Positions 7,405 through 16,180 of a DNA stretch of 64,000 nucleotides are shown here, in pieces. The notes beneath the pieces were generated by a model, which worked only from the letters and a program-made list of their open reading frames with translations, had not been told where the DNA came from and did not search any database. The stretch comes from Gaiella occulta (GTDB lineage: Bacteria; Actinomycetota; Thermoleophilia; Gaiellales; Gaiellaceae), in NCBI RefSeq assembly GCF_003351045.1, contig NZ_QQZY01000006.1, positions 1-64,000 of the forward strand. The letters are read 5' to 3'. Within the stretch, counting starts at the first letter, position 1. Every line of letters starts with the position of its first letter. Position numbers and translations under genes: made by a program.

Positions 7405-7647
7405 GTGGCAGTCGAGGTTCGTCTGGAGCGCCTCTCCGAGCAGATGGAGTACGGAACGGTCTCGCGCTGGCTCAAGCGCGAGGGCGACGCGGTGGCGGCC
7501 GGCGAGCCGATCGTCGAGGTCGAGGCCGAGAAGGTGACCGTCGAGGTCATCGCTCCGGTCAGCGGCGTGTTGACGTCGATCCTCGCCGTCCAGGGCGACG
7601 AGTTCCGCGTCGAGACACCGATCGCCCTCATCACCGAGGACGCGTAG
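7405..7647 (+). CDS. Free-standing lipoyl-domain protein
   Basis: 80 residues that are only a biotinyl/lipoyl domain: two symmetric halves (LSEQMEYGTVSRWLKREGDA and the second half after the hairpin) with the acceptor Lys in VEAEKVTVEV (about residue 43). The residues around it fit lipoylation rather than biotinylation, which uses EAMKM. In standard 2-oxoacid dehydrogenases this domain is the N-terminus of E2; here there is no linker, subunit-binding domain or acyltransferase domain, and the frame closes with a TAG. It precedes the E1 alpha gene by 4 bp and is presumably the lipoyl carrier serving that E1. Confidence 0.85.
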   Translation: MAVEVRLERLSEQMEYGTVSRWLKREGDAVAAGEPIVEVEAEKVTVEVIAPVSGVLTSILAVQGDEFRVETPIALITEDA

Positions 7648-7651
7648 CGCC

Positions 7652-8644
7652 GTGAGCGACGCGACGCTCGCGGAGCTCGAGGACTTCCTCGCCCGCATGT
7701 GGGCGATCCGCGCGTTCGAGCTGCGCGCCCTCGATCTCTTCGGCGAGAAGCAGATCCGCGGGTCCGTGCACCCGTACATCGGCATGGAGGCGATCGCGGT
7801 CGGCGCGTGCGCGGCGCTCCGACCCGACGACCTCATCACGAGCACGCACCGCGGTCACGGGCACTGCATCGCGAAGGGCCTCTCGCTCGAGCGGATGATG
7901 GCCGAGATCATCGGTCGCTCCGACGGGTACTGCCGCGGCAAGGGCGGCAGCATGCACATCACCGCGATCGAGAACGGCATGCTCGGCGCCGACGCCATCG
8001 TGGCGGGCTCGAGCGCGATCGCGGTCGGGGCCGCGCACGGGCTCAGGCTCAGGGGCAGCGACGCCGTCGTCGTGTGCTTCTTCGGCGACGGCGCCTCGAA
8101 CCAGGGCATCCTCCACGAGGCCTGCAATCTCGGCGCCGTCCTCCGGGCGCCCGTCGTCTTCGTGTGCGAGAACAACGAGTGGGCGATCTCGACGCCCGTC
8201 TCGGCGACCACGCGGATCGAGAACATCGCCGACAGGGCGGCCGGCTACGGCTTCCCGGGTGTGATCTGCGACGGGAACGACGTGCTCGCGATGCGCGAGG
8301 CGACGTCCGCCGCCGTCGCACGTGCCCGCGCCGGCGACGGCCCGACGCTGATCGAGGCGAAGAGCTACCGCATCACGGCGCACTCCGCAGCGACCACGAC
8401 GGATCTCCGTCCGGCCGAGGAGCTCGACTCCTGGCGGCGACGCGACCCCATCGTCCGGATCACCAAGCTGCTCGAGGAGCGCGGCGTCGAGACGGAGCGG
8501 ATCGAGGCGATCGAGCTGGAGGCGCGCACGGCCGTGGCCGCCGCGGTCGAGTTCGCGCTCGCCTCGCCGCGCCCCGAGCCCCCGCAGGAGAGCGAGGACG
8601 TCTACGCGCCGTCGACCTGGACGGCGGACGGGAGGCTCGCGTGA
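7652..8644 (+). CDS. 2-oxoacid dehydrogenase E1 component, alpha subunit (AcoA/PdhA-like)
   Basis: Thiamine-diphosphate-binding alpha subunit of a heterotetrameric E1 that decarboxylates a 2-oxoacid (or acetoin) and transfers the acyl group to lipoyl-lysine. The ThDP motif is complete: GDGASNQGILHEACNLGAVL with ENN about 30 residues later (about residues 142-172). GSVHPYIGMEA and HRGHGHCIAKG are typical of the acetoin/pyruvate branch, and HSAATTTDLRP corresponds to the phosphorylation-loop region. 330 residues, normal for AcoA. GTG start 4 bp after the lipoyl gene; its TGA overlaps the beta-subunit GTG. Confidence 0.92.
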   Translation: MSDATLAELEDFLARMWAIRAFELRALDLFGEKQIRGSVHPYIGMEAIAVGACAALRPDDLITSTHRGHGHCIAKGLSLERMMAEIIGRSDGYCRGKGGSMHITAIENGMLGADAIVAGSSAIAVGAAHGLRLRGSDAVVVCFFGDGASNQGILHEACNLGAVLRAPVVFVCENNEWAISTPVSATTRIENIADRAAGYGFPGVICDGNDVLAMREATSAAVARARAGDGPTLIEAKSYRITAHSAATTTDLRPAEELDSWRRRDPIVRITKLLEERGVETERIEAIELEARTAVAAAVEFALASPRPEPPQESEDVYAPSTWTADGRLA

Positions 8645-9651
8645 GCGACCGGCCGGCGCGCGAGATCACCATGGCGCAGGCGCTCAACGAGGCGCTGCAC
8701 GAGGAGATGGCGCGCGAACCAGGCGTCTTCGTGGTGGGCGAGGACATCGCACAGCTCGGCGGCCTGTTCCAGGTCACGTCCGGGCTGCTCGAGCGGTACG
8801 GGCCGCAGCGCGTGATCGACGCCCCGATTTCCGAGGCGGCCCAGGCCGGCGCCGGCGTCGGCGCCGCGCTCGTCGGGTGCCGGCCGGTGATCGAGCTCCA
8901 GATCGCCGACTTCGTGACGCTGACGATGGATCAGATCGTCAACCACGCGGCGAAGTGGCGCTACATGTCCGGCGGGCAGGTGAGCGTGCCGATGGTACTG
9001 CGGGGCGCGATCTCGAGCGGGATCGGGATGGCCGCGCAGCACTCCCAGACGCTCGAGGCGTGGTTCGTCCACGCCCCGGGCCTCGTGGTCGTCATGCCCT
9101 CGACCCCGTACGACGCGAAGGGTCTGCTCAAGAGCGCCATCCGCGAGGACAACCCCGTCGTCTTCCTCGAGAAGCGGCTGCTCTACAGCCGGCTCGGCGA
9201 GGTGCCGGCGAGCGAGTACATGGTGCCGATCGGCGTCGCCGACGTGAAGCGCCCGGGCAAGGACGTGACCGTCGTCGCGTACGCGCAGGGCGTGCACCTG
9301 GCGCTGCAGGCGGCCCGCCGCGTCGCACCCGACGGGATCGATCTCGAGGTGGTGGACATCCGCACGCTGCGGCCGCTCGATCTCGAGACGATCCTCGACT
9401 CGGTGCAGAAAACCGGCCACCTCGTCGTCGTGAGCGAGGGCGCGAGGACGGGGAGCGTCGCAAGCGAGATCGTCGCCCGGGTCGTCGAGAGCGCGTGGGA
9501 CTCGCTGCGCTCCGCTCCCGTGCGGGTCACAGCGAAGGACACGCCGATTCCGTACGCGGCCGCCCTCGAGCGGGCAGTCCTGCCCCAGGTCGACGACGTG
9601 GTCGCCGCGGTGCGCGCCCTCGTAGAGCCGACGACAGCAGGAGGCGACTGA
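8641..9651 (+). CDS. 2-oxoacid dehydrogenase E1 component, beta subunit (AcoB/PdhB-like)
   Basis: Transketolase-type beta subunit, 336 residues. ITMAQALNEALHEEMAREPG, VVGEDIAQLGG and RVIDAPISEAAQAGAGVGAA are the usual pyrimidine-domain signatures; the Glu of ISEAAQAG corresponds to the residue activating the ThDP aminopyrimidine. VVDIRTLRPLDLETI marks the C-terminal domain that in this family binds the E2 core. It overlaps the alpha gene by four bases. No E2 acyltransferase or E3 gene is found anywhere in the window, so partners must be encoded elsewhere or be replaced. Confidence 0.92.
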   Translation: MSDRPAREITMAQALNEALHEEMAREPGVFVVGEDIAQLGGLFQVTSGLLERYGPQRVIDAPISEAAQAGAGVGAALVGCRPVIELQIADFVTLTMDQIVNHAAKWRYMSGGQVSVPMVLRGAISSGIGMAAQHSQTLEAWFVHAPGLVVVMPSTPYDAKGLLKSAIREDNPVVFLEKRLLYSRLGEVPASEYMVPIGVADVKRPGKDVTVVAYAQGVHLALQAARRVAPDGIDLEVVDIRTLRPLDLETILDSVQKTGHLVVVSEGARTGSVASEIVARVVESAWDSLRSAPVRVTAKDTPIPYAAALERAVLPQVDDVVAAVRALVEPTTAGGD

Positions 9652-9652
9652 C

Positions 9653-10819
9653 ATGGAAAGGATCGAGCAGCTCCAGCGGGGCATGGCGGAGCTCGGCGTG
9701 GATGCCCTGTTCCTGCGGCTCCCCGAGAACGTGATGCTCGCCGCAGGGTGGTGGGTCCAGATTCCCGGCCTCGGCATCGCGGTGGTGCCGCGCGAGGGGC
9801 GACCCGCTCTCCTCATCCCCGAGTACGAGGCGCACGAGCTCTCCGACCGCTGGACGGGCGACACGCTCACGTTCCCGGCGATCCGCTTCGACGGCCCGGG
9901 CGCCGCCACCGAGATCCCGCGCCTGCTCGGCGAGTTCGTCGCGGACAGGGAGCTCCAGGGGGCTGCGGTCGGGTACGAGGGAAGCTTCGAGTCGATCGCC
10001 CCGGCGCAGATCGACGGCGAGCCGAACATGATCGGCATCCCCACCCTCGATCTCATCCGCTCGGCCTTCGGGACGCAGCAGCTCGTCGACGCGACCGGCC
10101 TGCTCGAGCGGGTCAAGGCCGTCAAGACCGAGTACGACCTCGAGCGGCTGCGCATCACGAACGAGGTCGCGATGATCGGGCTGAACGCGTTCAAGGAGCA
10201 CGCGCTCCCCGGGCGCAGCGAGGCGGAGATCGCCGCCGAGGTCGGCCGGGCGATCGTCGCGGAGGGCCACGGCTACCGCGGCGCGCGGGTCGTCCGCTGC
10301 TACCCGACGGTCTGGTCGGGTCGCGAGACCGCGACGGGCTGGCAGTACTTCCGCTCACGCAACCGGGCGGTCGAGCGCGACGACGTCGTGATGATCGAGC
10401 TCGGGACCGTCGTCGACGGCTACTGGGCCGACCACACGCGGACGGTGGTCGCGGGCACCGCCACCCAACGGCAGCGCGACGCGATGGCCGCGGTGCTCGC
10501 CGCCCAGGACGCCGCGTTCGCGGCCGCCGTCCCCGGAGCCACCGGCGACACCGTCGACCGGGCCGCACGCGAGACCTGCGCGGCGGCGGGCTTCGAGCAG
10601 TTCCCCCACCACACCGGGCACGGCGTCGGGTTCCGCTACCACGAGGCGATGCCCTGGCTGACGAAGGGCAGTGAGCAGGCGGTCGCCGCGAACATGGTGA
10701 TCGTCGCCGAGCCGGGAATCTACGCCGACGGTCTCGGCGGCTTCCGCTCGGAGGACGACGCGTTCGTGACCGCCACCGGCGCGGTCCGTCTCGCGGAGAC
10801 GAGCTATGGGCTCGACTGA
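9653..10819 (+). CDS. M24 family pita-bread hydrolase (Xaa-Pro aminopeptidase/creatinase-like)
   Basis: 388 residues: creatinase-type N-terminal domain (1-about 150) and pita-bread catalytic domain. Putative metal ligands are Asp in GYWADHTRT, His in PHHTGHGVGF, Glu in VIVAEPGIY and Glu in RSEDDAFV. The position normally held by the first Asp reads MIELG, a Glu substitution, so metal binding may be altered and a non-peptidase amidinohydrolase-like activity is possible. It begins 1 bp after the E1 beta stop and overlaps the next SDR gene by 14 bp. Its role in a carbohydrate or acid pathway is unclear. Confidence 0.8.
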   Translation: MERIEQLQRGMAELGVDALFLRLPENVMLAAGWWVQIPGLGIAVVPREGRPALLIPEYEAHELSDRWTGDTLTFPAIRFDGPGAATEIPRLLGEFVADRELQGAAVGYEGSFESIAPAQIDGEPNMIGIPTLDLIRSAFGTQQLVDATGLLERVKAVKTEYDLERLRITNEVAMIGLNAFKEHALPGRSEAEIAAEVGRAIVAEGHGYRGARVVRCYPTVWSGRETATGWQYFRSRNRAVERDDVVMIELGTVVDGYWADHTRTVVAGTATQRQRDAMAAVLAAQDAAFAAAVPGATGDTVDRAARETCAAAGFEQFPHHTGHGVGFRYHEAMPWLTKGSEQAVAANMVIVAEPGIYADGLGGFRSEDDAFVTATGAVRLAETSYGLD

Positions 10820-11630
10820 CGGTCTCCCCCCTCTCGACCCCGCGTTCGAGGTGCCCGACGGGTACGTCGCGTCGCTCTTCCGCCTCGCAGGCCGCGTGGC
10901 CGTCGTGACGGGCGGCGGCAGCGGCCTCGGCGCGGCGATGGCCAAGGGCCTCGCCCAGGCGGGGGCCGCGATCGCGGTGGTCGACATCAACGACGACGGC
11001 GCCGCCCAGACTGTCGCGACGATCGAGCGTCAGGGAGGCCGGGCCATCGCCGCGCACTGCGACGTGACCGACAGGACCGCGGTCGACGAGCTCGCCGACC
11101 GCGTCGTCGCGGAGCTCGGCTCGGCCGACGTGCTCGTGAACAGCGCGGGGATGGCGTACCGGAGCCCGGCGGAGGAGTTTCCCGAGGATCGCTTCGACGC
11201 GATCGTGGCGCTCAACCTCAAGGGCACGTACCTCCCCTGTCAGGCGTTCGGGAGGAAGATGCTCGCGCAGGGACGGGGCAGCATCGTGAACCTCGCGTCC
11301 ATCGGCGGCTTCGTCGGCTACCCCCACGCCAGCGCGTACGTGGCGACCAAGGGCGCGGTCGTGCAGCTCACCCGCGTGCTCGCGCTCGAGTGGATCGACC
11401 GGGGCGTACGGGTCAACGCGATCGGGCCGGGGCTGTGCGACTCGCCGCTCACGCGAGCCCGCGCGCTCGAGTCGTCGGTGACGAGCGACTTCATCAAGGC
11501 CCGGTCCCTCCGCCCCGAGCCGATCCTCCCGCGGGAGACGGTCGGGGCGGCGATCTTCCTCGCAAGCGACGCGTCGGCCCGCGTCACCGGGCACACGCTG
11601 ATGGTGGACGACGGGTACCTGACCGCGTAG
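10806..11630 (+). CDS. Short-chain dehydrogenase/reductase (SDR)
   Basis: 274-residue classical SDR oxidising or reducing an alcohol/ketone with NAD(P). TGGGSGLGAAMAKG is the cofactor loop, and the acidic VVDIND at the end of beta2 favours NAD. VNSAG is present, as is the catalytic triad with Ser in NLASIGG and YVATK. A 28-residue N-terminal extension precedes the Rossmann fold. The C-terminus (GHTLMVDDGYLTA) follows the polyol/gluconate dehydrogenase pattern. Last gene of the lipoyl-E1 transcription unit, followed at once by operator site 3. Substrate unknown; a polyol or hydroxyacid would fit. Confidence 0.87.
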   Translation: MGSTDGLPPLDPAFEVPDGYVASLFRLAGRVAVVTGGGSGLGAAMAKGLAQAGAAIAVVDINDDGAAQTVATIERQGGRAIAAHCDVTDRTAVDELADRVVAELGSADVLVNSAGMAYRSPAEEFPEDRFDAIVALNLKGTYLPCQAFGRKMLAQGRGSIVNLASIGGFVGYPHASAYVATKGAVVQLTRVLALEWIDRGVRVNAIGPGLCDSPLTRARALESSVTSDFIKARSLRPEPILPRETVGAAIFLASDASARVTGHTLMVDDGYLTA

Positions 11631-11634
11631 CGCA

Positions 11635-11663
11635 TTGACGTTTTACTCCCCAAGTAGTAAGTT
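11635..11663 (+). promoter_or_regulatory. Promoter with TrmB-type operator for the ABC importer (site 3)
   Basis: -35 TTGACG at 11635-11640, exactly 17 bp, then -10-like TAAGTT at 11658-11663. The operator ACTCCCCAAGTAGTAA fills 11645-11660; taken from 11644 it reads TACT-N8-AGTA. It starts four bases after the -35 and 13 bases before the -10 start, the same geometry as site 4. The binding-protein ATG is about 40 nt beyond the expected start of transcription and has its own AAGGAGG. Repression by blocking polymerase is the simplest reading. Confidence 0.8.
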
Positions 11664-11708
11664 CACGCGACTGGTGCGAAGTGGCACTATCGGACCGAAG
11701 GAGGCTGA

Positions 11709-13145
11709 ATGAACGTGAGCTTCGATCGCCACGACACGGCGATCATGGATGCCGTCGAGGGGGTGGCCTCCGGACAGCTCAGCCGCTCCGATTTCCTGCG
11801 GCGCGCCGGGATGCTCGGACTCTCGGCGGCGACGATCGGTGCCGTGCTCGCCGCGGCGGGCAAGGCGACTGCCGCCGACCTCGTCGACGCGAGAGCCTTC
11901 GCGGGCGACACCGTTCGCATGCTGATCGTCGCCGAGGGCGACGAGAAGGGCATCAAGGACAAGACCCCCGCGTTCGAGAAGGCGACGGGGATCAAGCTGC
12001 AGACGACCGCGCTGCCGGTCGGCCCGCTGCTCGAGAAGGCCAACCAGAGCATCAAGGCGCCCGACGCGACCTACGACGTGATCATGGTGCTCGGTTTCGC
12101 GGTCTCGCAGATGGTGGGCGGCGGCTTCTTCACGCCGCTGAACGAGTACGTGAAGAAGGCACCGGCAAACTGGAGCTTCTCGGACTTCCCGAAGGGCCAG
12201 CTCAACTACGTCGGGTACTTCTCCCCCTCGAAGAAGAGCTTCGGCGGGTCGACTCTCTATCTCGTTCCCGGCCTGCACGGCGGCTCGGTGATCTTCTTCT
12301 ACCGAAAGGATCTTCTCGAGGCGGCCGGCCTGGCAGTGCCGAAGACGTGGGCGCAGTACCTCGCCGCGGCGAGGAAGCTCAACGCCGGCGGCGTCGCCGG
12401 GAACTCGATGATCGCCAAGTCCGGCGACGTGTCGATGTTCCTCGTCGACTGGTACACGCGGTTCACGACGAGCGGGGGCAAGTTGATGACCGGCTCGCCC
12501 GCCACGAAGAACTTCAGCCCCCGGCTCAACAGCCCGGCGGCCGTGGCGGCCCTGCAGCACATGGTGGACTGCACCGAAGCGGCCTCGGACGGCGTGCTGT
12601 CCTACGACTTCACGGCCTCGGTCGACGCGTTCTCGGCCGGGAAGACCGCAATGATGCTCCTGTGGTCGACGATCGCGGGGCCGCTGTTCAACCCGAAGAG
12701 CTCGAAGGTCGCCGCCAAGACGGGCGTCGCCCTCAACCCGGGCGTCGGCGCGAACCGCGGGCGCGCGGTGCGCGGCGGCTGGGGACTCGGGATCCCGAAG
12801 AACTCGAAGGTCAAGGACGCCGCATGGACGACGATCGCGTATTTCACGTCGAAGGCGTACGAGCAGTACCAGACGGGGACGTACCAGACCGATCCGAGCC
12901 GGAAGTCGACCTACGCCGCGCCGGCACTGGTGAAGAAGCTGCCGTACCTCCCGACCGCCGGTGCCGTGTTCGACAGGGCGACGATCCTCGAGATCGCTCG
13001 CGTGCCCGAGACCTTCGAGATGATCACCGCCGCGTCAGAGGAGTTCGCCGGCGCGCTGTCGGGCTCCACGAGCGCCAAGGAAGCCTGCGCGAAGGCCAAC
13101 GACAGGTGGACGAAGATCCTCAAGCGCGGGGGGCATCTGAAGTAG
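11709..13145 (+). CDS. ABC importer extracellular solute-binding protein (family 1, CUT1-type)
   Basis: 478-residue secreted receptor feeding the two permeases downstream. The N-terminus has a long n-region, then SRSDFLRRAGMLGLS and an Ala-rich hydrophobic core to about residue 55. The layout is that of a Tat signal, but the second arginine of S-R-R-x-F-L is Ser here, so export route (Tat or Sec) is uncertain. The mature part has the family pattern (YDVIMVLGF near the start, FSAGKTAMMLLWSTI in the C-lobe, GGWGLGIPKNSK). AAGGAGG six nt before ATG is the best ribosome binding site in the cluster. Ligand not predictable; sugars, polyols or their acids are typical. Confidence 0.88.
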   Translation: MNVSFDRHDTAIMDAVEGVASGQLSRSDFLRRAGMLGLSAATIGAVLAAAGKATAADLVDARAFAGDTVRMLIVAEGDEKGIKDKTPAFEKATGIKLQTTALPVGPLLEKANQSIKAPDATYDVIMVLGFAVSQMVGGGFFTPLNEYVKKAPANWSFSDFPKGQLNYVGYFSPSKKSFGGSTLYLVPGLHGGSVIFFYRKDLLEAAGLAVPKTWAQYLAAARKLNAGGVAGNSMIAKSGDVSMFLVDWYTRFTTSGGKLMTGSPATKNFSPRLNSPAAVAALQHMVDCTEAASDGVLSYDFTASVDAFSAGKTAMMLLWSTIAGPLFNPKSSKVAAKTGVALNPGVGANRGRAVRGGWGLGIPKNSKVKDAAWTTIAYFTSKAYEQYQTGTYQTDPSRKSTYAAPALVKKLPYLPTAGAVFDRATILEIARVPETFEMITAASEEFAGALSGSTSAKEACAKANDRWTKILKRGGHLK

Positions 13146-13162
13146 CGGGCAGGGCCTGAGTC

Positions 13163-14095
13163 GTGTCCGACACCGCACCCGCGGAGGACCTCGAGAAGCA
13201 GGACATGACCTCGCACGCCGCTCCGACCCAGCGGCGTCGCGAGGTCCTGCTCCTCCTCGGGCCCGCGATCGTCTACCTGCTGGCGTTCTCGGTCTACCCG
13301 CTCGTCGTCAGCCTCGCGCGCTCGTTCCAGAGCTACGACACGCAGGCCGACTCCTGGACGTGGGTCGGCCTCGGCAACTACCGGGAGCTCTTCACGAGCG
13401 CCGAGTTCTGGGACGTCGCCGGCAACACGGCGATCCTGACGCTCGCCGGGGTGACGACCCAGATCGTGCTCGGCACGGCGCTGGCACTCTTCTTCAACCA
13501 GCAGCTGCGCGGAGCGACGATCGTCCGGGGCATCCTCATCCTCCCGATGCTGCTCACGCCCGTGGTCGTCGGGCTGATGTGGCGGGCGCTCCTGAACCCC
13601 GAGTGGGGCCTCTTGAACTGGGTCTTCGTCGAGACGGGCGTCGGTCAGGTCGGGTGGCTCTCCGATCCGAGCGTCGCCCTGTGGACGCTCGTCGTCGTCG
13701 ACTCGTGGCAGTGGACGCCGTTCGTGTTCGTGATCGTGTACGCGCGGCTCCAGGCCCTCCCCGTCGAGGTCTTCGAGGCGGGGGCGGTCGACGGCGCGAG
13801 TTGGTTCCAACGGACGCGGTACCTGACGCTCCCGCTCCTCGTCCCCGCGATCGTGTTCGCCGGCGTGTTCCGGGCGATCGACGCCTTCCGCACGTTCGAC
13901 CTCGTCTACGGGCTGACCAACGGCGGACCCGTCCATGCGACGTCCACCCTCTCGTTCGAGGCGTTCCAGAACGGGTTCGAGTTCTTCCGCTACGGGTACG
14001 CGTCGGCGATCGCCTACGTGATGGTGGTCGTCGCCATGATCGGAGTGACCGTGCTGTTCAAGATCGTCAACCCGCGCAAGCTGGAGACGGCGTGA
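13163..14095 (+). CDS. ABC importer permease 1 (MalF/UgpA-like)
   Basis: 310-residue inner-membrane subunit with six predicted transmembrane segments, beginning with [20 protein letters not shown] after a charged cytosolic tail. The EAA loop that contacts the ATPase is [20 protein letters not shown] (about residues 207-226), with the conserved Gly. GTG start lies 17 bp after the binding protein; stop overlaps permease 2 (GTGA). Confidence 0.93.
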   Translation: MSDTAPAEDLEKQDMTSHAAPTQRRREVLLLLGPAIVYLLAFSVYPLVVSLARSFQSYDTQADSWTWVGLGNYRELFTSAEFWDVAGNTAILTLAGVTTQIVLGTALALFFNQQLRGATIVRGILILPMLLTPVVVGLMWRALLNPEWGLLNWVFVETGVGQVGWLSDPSVALWTLVVVDSWQWTPFVFVIVYARLQALPVEVFEAGAVDGASWFQRTRYLTLPLLVPAIVFAGVFRAIDAFRTFDLVYGLTNGGPVHATSTLSFEAFQNGFEFFRYGYASAIAYVMVVVAMIGVTVLFKIVNPRKLETA

Positions 14096-14922
14096 CGCGG
14101 ATCGTCGCACGCGTCGTCTCGTATCTCCTCCTCGTGTTCATCGGGCTCGTGGGGATCGCACCCTTCGTATACCTTCTCGTCCTCTCGTTCAAGGCGCGCA
14201 TCGACATCCTCGATGTCCCGCCGTCGCTGCGCTTCGAGTGGGCGCAGATCAGGGAGAACTACGACGTCGTCATCCACGAGAAGCAGTACCTCACCTTCCT
14301 GAGGAACTCCGTGTTCGTGACGGGAGTCTCGACCGCCGTCGCCCTCCTCCTCGGCGTCCCCGCCGGCTACGCGTTCTCCCGTCTGCGCTTCCGCGGGAGC
14401 GAGACGTGGGCCTCCACGATCCTCAGCTTCCGCTTCATGCCGCCGGTGGCGGTGGCGATCCCGATCTTCCTCCTGATCAGGCACGCGGGGCTGACGAACA
14501 GCTACGCCGGGCTCATCCTCCCGTACGTCGCCTTCTCCCTCCCGCTCGTCATCTGGATCATGATCGGGTTCTTCGACGAGATCCCGGCGGAGATCGACGA
14601 GGCGGCCATGGTCGACGGCCTCACCCGCCCGCAGGTCCTGCTGCGCGTGCTGCTCCCGCTGGCGCGACCCGGGATGCTCGTCGCCGCGACCTTCGGCGTC
14701 ATCTTCATCTGGAACGAGTTCCTCGTCGGCCTCTACGTCGTCAACACGCCCGACCGCGAGACGGTGCCGCTCGCCGCCGCCTCCCTGCTCACCGTCGAGA
14801 GCCCGATCGAGTGGAACATCGCCGCGACGGTTGGCGTCCTCACGGTCATCCCGACCCTCGTCTTCACGATGGTCGTGCAGCGGTACATCGTCCGCGGGAT
14901 CACGGCGGGGGCGGTGCGCTAG
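14092..14922 (+). CDS. ABC importer permease 2 (MalG/UgpE-like)
   Basis: 276-residue second membrane subunit. It has an N-terminal helix ([20 protein letters not shown]), a periplasmic segment with NYDVV and FLRNS typical of MalG-type permeases, and five more helices. The EAA loop [20 protein letters not shown] near residue 165 is intact. It overlaps permease 1 by four bases and shares one base with the ATPase start (TAGTG). Confidence 0.93.
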   Translation: MTRIVARVVSYLLLVFIGLVGIAPFVYLLVLSFKARIDILDVPPSLRFEWAQIRENYDVVIHEKQYLTFLRNSVFVTGVSTAVALLLGVPAGYAFSRLRFRGSETWASTILSFRFMPPVAVAIPIFLLIRHAGLTNSYAGLILPYVAFSLPLVIWIMIGFFDEIPAEIDEAAMVDGLTRPQVLLRVLLPLARPGMLVAATFGVIFIWNEFLVGLYVVNTPDRETVPLAAASLLTVESPIEWNIAATVGVLTVIPTLVFTMVVQRYIVRGITAGAVR

Positions 14923-16130
14923 TGGCGGCCGTCCGGTTCGATCGGGTCGGGAAGGTCTATCGCGACGGGACGCGCGCGGTCCGCGACTTCACCCTCGAGA
15001 TCGCCGACGGCGAGTTCATGGTCTTCGTCGGCCCCTCGGGGTGCGGCAAGACGACGGCGCTGCGCATGCTCGCGGGGCTCGAGGCGATCACCGAAGGAGA
15101 GGTCAGCATCGGCGGCGCCGTGGTGAACTCCCTCCACCCGCGCCGGCGCGACATCGCCATGGTCTTCCAGAACTACGCGCTCTACCCGCACATGACCGTG
15201 TACCGCAACATCGCGTTCGCGCTGAAGGTCCGCAAGACGTCCCCCGAGGAGATCCGGAGGCGTGTCGAGGACGCGGCGCGGATCCTCGGCCTGACCGACC
15301 AGCTCCAGAAGAGGCCCGCGCAGCTCTCGGGCGGCCAGCGGCAGCGCGTCGCGATGGGGCGGGCGATCGTGCGTGCTCCGCAGGCGTTCCTGATGGACGA
15401 GCCGCTCTCGAACCTCGACGCGAAGCTCCGCGTCCAGATGCGCGGCGAGATCGCCCGCATCCAGCGGGAGCTCGGCACGACCACGATCTACGTCACCCAC
15501 GACCAGGTCGAGGCGATGACGATGGGGCACCGCGTGGCCGTGCTGCGCAGGGGCGAGCTCCAGCAGGTCGACGCCCCGCAGCGCCTCTACGACGGCCCGG
15601 CGAACCTCTTCGTCGCGAGCTTCATCGGCAGCCCCGAGATGAACCTCGTGCAGGCCGTCCTCGACCGCGTCGACGGCGGGCTCGCCTGCCGCGTCGGCGA
15701 GCAGACGCTGGACGTCCCGGCCGAGGTTCTCGCCGGCCGGCCGGCGCTCGAGCGCTACGTCGGCAGGACGATCGCCCTCGGCATCCGCCCCGAGCACCTC
15801 GAGGACGCACGGGTCGCCGACGCCCGCGTCGGCTCCGGGCGCCTGCGCGGGCGCGTGACCGCGACGGAGCCGCTCGGCTCCGACCTCCTCGCCTACGTCG
15901 AGGTCGCGGCAGCGCCCGTCGTCACCGAGGAGCTCCTCGAGGTCGCGGGGGATGCCGACCGGGCCCTGGCCGACGACCTGCGCGCCGAGGCCGGCCGCAG
16001 ACGGACGAGCGTCGTCGCCCGGTTTTCCATCGACTCCCGCGCCCGCCCGGGCGACGACGTCGACGTCGCCGTGGAGACGGCACGCCTCCACTTCTTCGAC
16101 CTCGAGACCGAAGCCGCGATCACCGCGTAA
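14922..16130 (+). CDS. ABC importer ATPase (UgpC/MalK-like)
   Basis: 402-residue ATPase powering the importer. Walker [10 protein letters not shown] (about residue 37), Q-loop [13 protein letters not shown], signature [17 protein letters not shown], Walker [16 protein letters not shown] and switch His in THDQVEAMT are all intact. The C-terminal half is the OB-type regulatory domain with IRPEHLED, where enzyme IIA-like inhibition and dimer contacts occur in MalK. It is about 30 residues longer than MalK because of an insert near residues 335-370. Dedicated ATPase in the importer operon, though UgpC-type ATPases often serve several importers. Confidence 0.94.
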   Translation: MAAVRFDRVGKVYRDGTRAVRDFTLEIADGEFMVFVGPSGCGKTTALRMLAGLEAITEGEVSIGGAVVNSLHPRRRDIAMVFQNYALYPHMTVYRNIAFALKVRKTSPEEIRRRVEDAARILGLTDQLQKRPAQLSGGQRQRVAMGRAIVRAPQAFLMDEPLSNLDAKLRVQMRGEIARIQRELGTTTIYVTHDQVEAMTMGHRVAVLRRGELQQVDAPQRLYDGPANLFVASFIGSPEMNLVQAVLDRVDGGLACRVGEQTLDVPAEVLAGRPALERYVGRTIALGIRPEHLEDARVADARVGSGRLRGRVTATEPLGSDLLAYVEVAAAPVVTEELLEVAGDADRALADDLRAEAGRRRTSVVARFSIDSRARPGDDVDVAVETARLHFFDLETEAAITA

Positions 16131-16180
16131 CGGCCATGAGCACCTGGCACCGTGAAGCAGCGGTCATCGTGTCGGGCGCT

